Shown here piece by piece: positions 5,374-5,502 of a stretch of DNA of 5,502 nt. The stretch is from the NCBI GenBank assembly GCA_964483105.1, contig CAYZZU010000065.1, forward strand, positions 1-5,502, given 5' to 3'. The DNA comes from CAYZZU01 sp964483105 (GTDB lineage Bacteria; CG2-30-53-67). Both the position numbers and the translations under genes were made by a program. Below the pieces are notes generated by a model. That model had not been told where the DNA came from and did not search any database. It was given only the letters and a program-made list of their open reading frames with translations. Within the stretch, counting starts at the first letter, position 1, and the number at the start of each line of letters is the position of its first letter.

Positions 5374-5502
5374 GTGCGATCTGAGCTCCGCCCCAGTTCG
5401 TTGCGGCGTTGCACAGCGCCGCCTATCAACTCACTGGAGCGGTCATGCAGTCTGACCACCGAGCAAGCTCGGCGTCAGCCCTGCATGCCGCTCAGATCGC
5501 AC
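5374..5502 (-). repeat. 129-base three-way-junction element closed by a perfect 13-base inverted repeat (ncRNA or fold-back element candidate)
   Basis: The outer stem GTGCGATCTGAGC (5374-5386) is exactly complementary to 5490-5502. Inside are two arms. Arm 1 pairs 5388-5397 with 5433-5442 (9 of 10), then GCGGCG (5403-5408) with CGCCGC (5417-5422) around an 8-base loop. Arm 2 pairs CATGCAG (5444-5450) with 5481-5487, CTGAC (5452-5456) with 5474-5478, and CCGAGC (5459-5464) with 5467-5472. Its mismatch C5392-A5438 becomes a G-U pair on the minus strand, so I assign that strand. There are no tRNA-type conserved bases and no ORF. Candidates are a structured RNA, a miniature fold-back element or a large attC-like site. 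The window ends exactly at the last base of the outer stem, so it may continue. Confidence 0.45.

Noticed and set aside
5374..5502. Possible tRNA or tRNA-like gene
   Set aside because: The fold has two arms on a 13-base closing stem at 129 bases. It lacks an acceptor/T-arm layout, the GTTC-type T-loop in position and an anticodon arm of 5 pairs with a 7-base loop.
5000..5502. CRISPR array
   Set aside because: Repeats here are inverted or a single tandem pair. There are no regularly spaced direct repeats of 24-40 bases.

Overview
The window carries five protein genes, all on the minus strand. Read in transcription order (right to left) they are gatC, panD, gatA, gatB and a membrane-anchored metallopeptidase. 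About 420-650 bases of gene-poor, fold-rich DNA lie upstream of gatC. Amino-acid sequence, moderate-to-high GC and an exported zinc peptidase fit a Gram-negative bacterium. I lean towards a Desulfobacterota (former Deltaproteobacteria) relative, but this is an impression, not a proof.

The core is the three-subunit amidotransferase GatCAB (gatC 4560-4844, gatA 2631-4079, gatB 1058-2485), which converts misacylated Asp-tRNA(Asn) and/or Glu-tRNA(Gln) to Asn-tRNA and Gln-tRNA. All key residues are intact. Between gatC and gatA sits panD (4149-4502), the self-cleaving aspartate decarboxylase that makes beta-alanine for pantothenate and CoA. The operon therefore pairs two enzymes of aspartate chemistry. 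A plausible sigma70 promoter lies at 4919-4948, with a strong inverted repeat exactly where transcription should begin.

The junctions between genes are informative. A 13-codon mini-ORF with a good ribosome binding site fills the panD-gatA gap and ends in an ATGA overlap with the gatA start. The 145-base gatA-gatB gap holds a purine-skewed insert-like stretch bounded by a 10-base direct repeat. The peptidase directly follows gatB. Its first conventional start (GTG at 980) would cut off a clear signal peptide that is encoded in frame upstream, so the real start is probably a CTG or ATT that overlaps the gatB stop.

The right end (about 5150-5502) has no convincing gene. It contains a tandem 8-mer, an 8-base hairpin, a 14-base inverted repeat with one bulged base that resembles an integron attC stem, a 15-base hairpin, and a 129-base unit closed by a perfect 13-base inverted repeat and folding into two further arms. 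In several stems the plus-strand mismatches are C-A, which become G-U/G-T pairs on the minus strand. This suggests that the minus strand is the one that folds. This region is the best candidate for something undescribed: a structured RNA, a fold-back element or a degenerate integron cassette edge.
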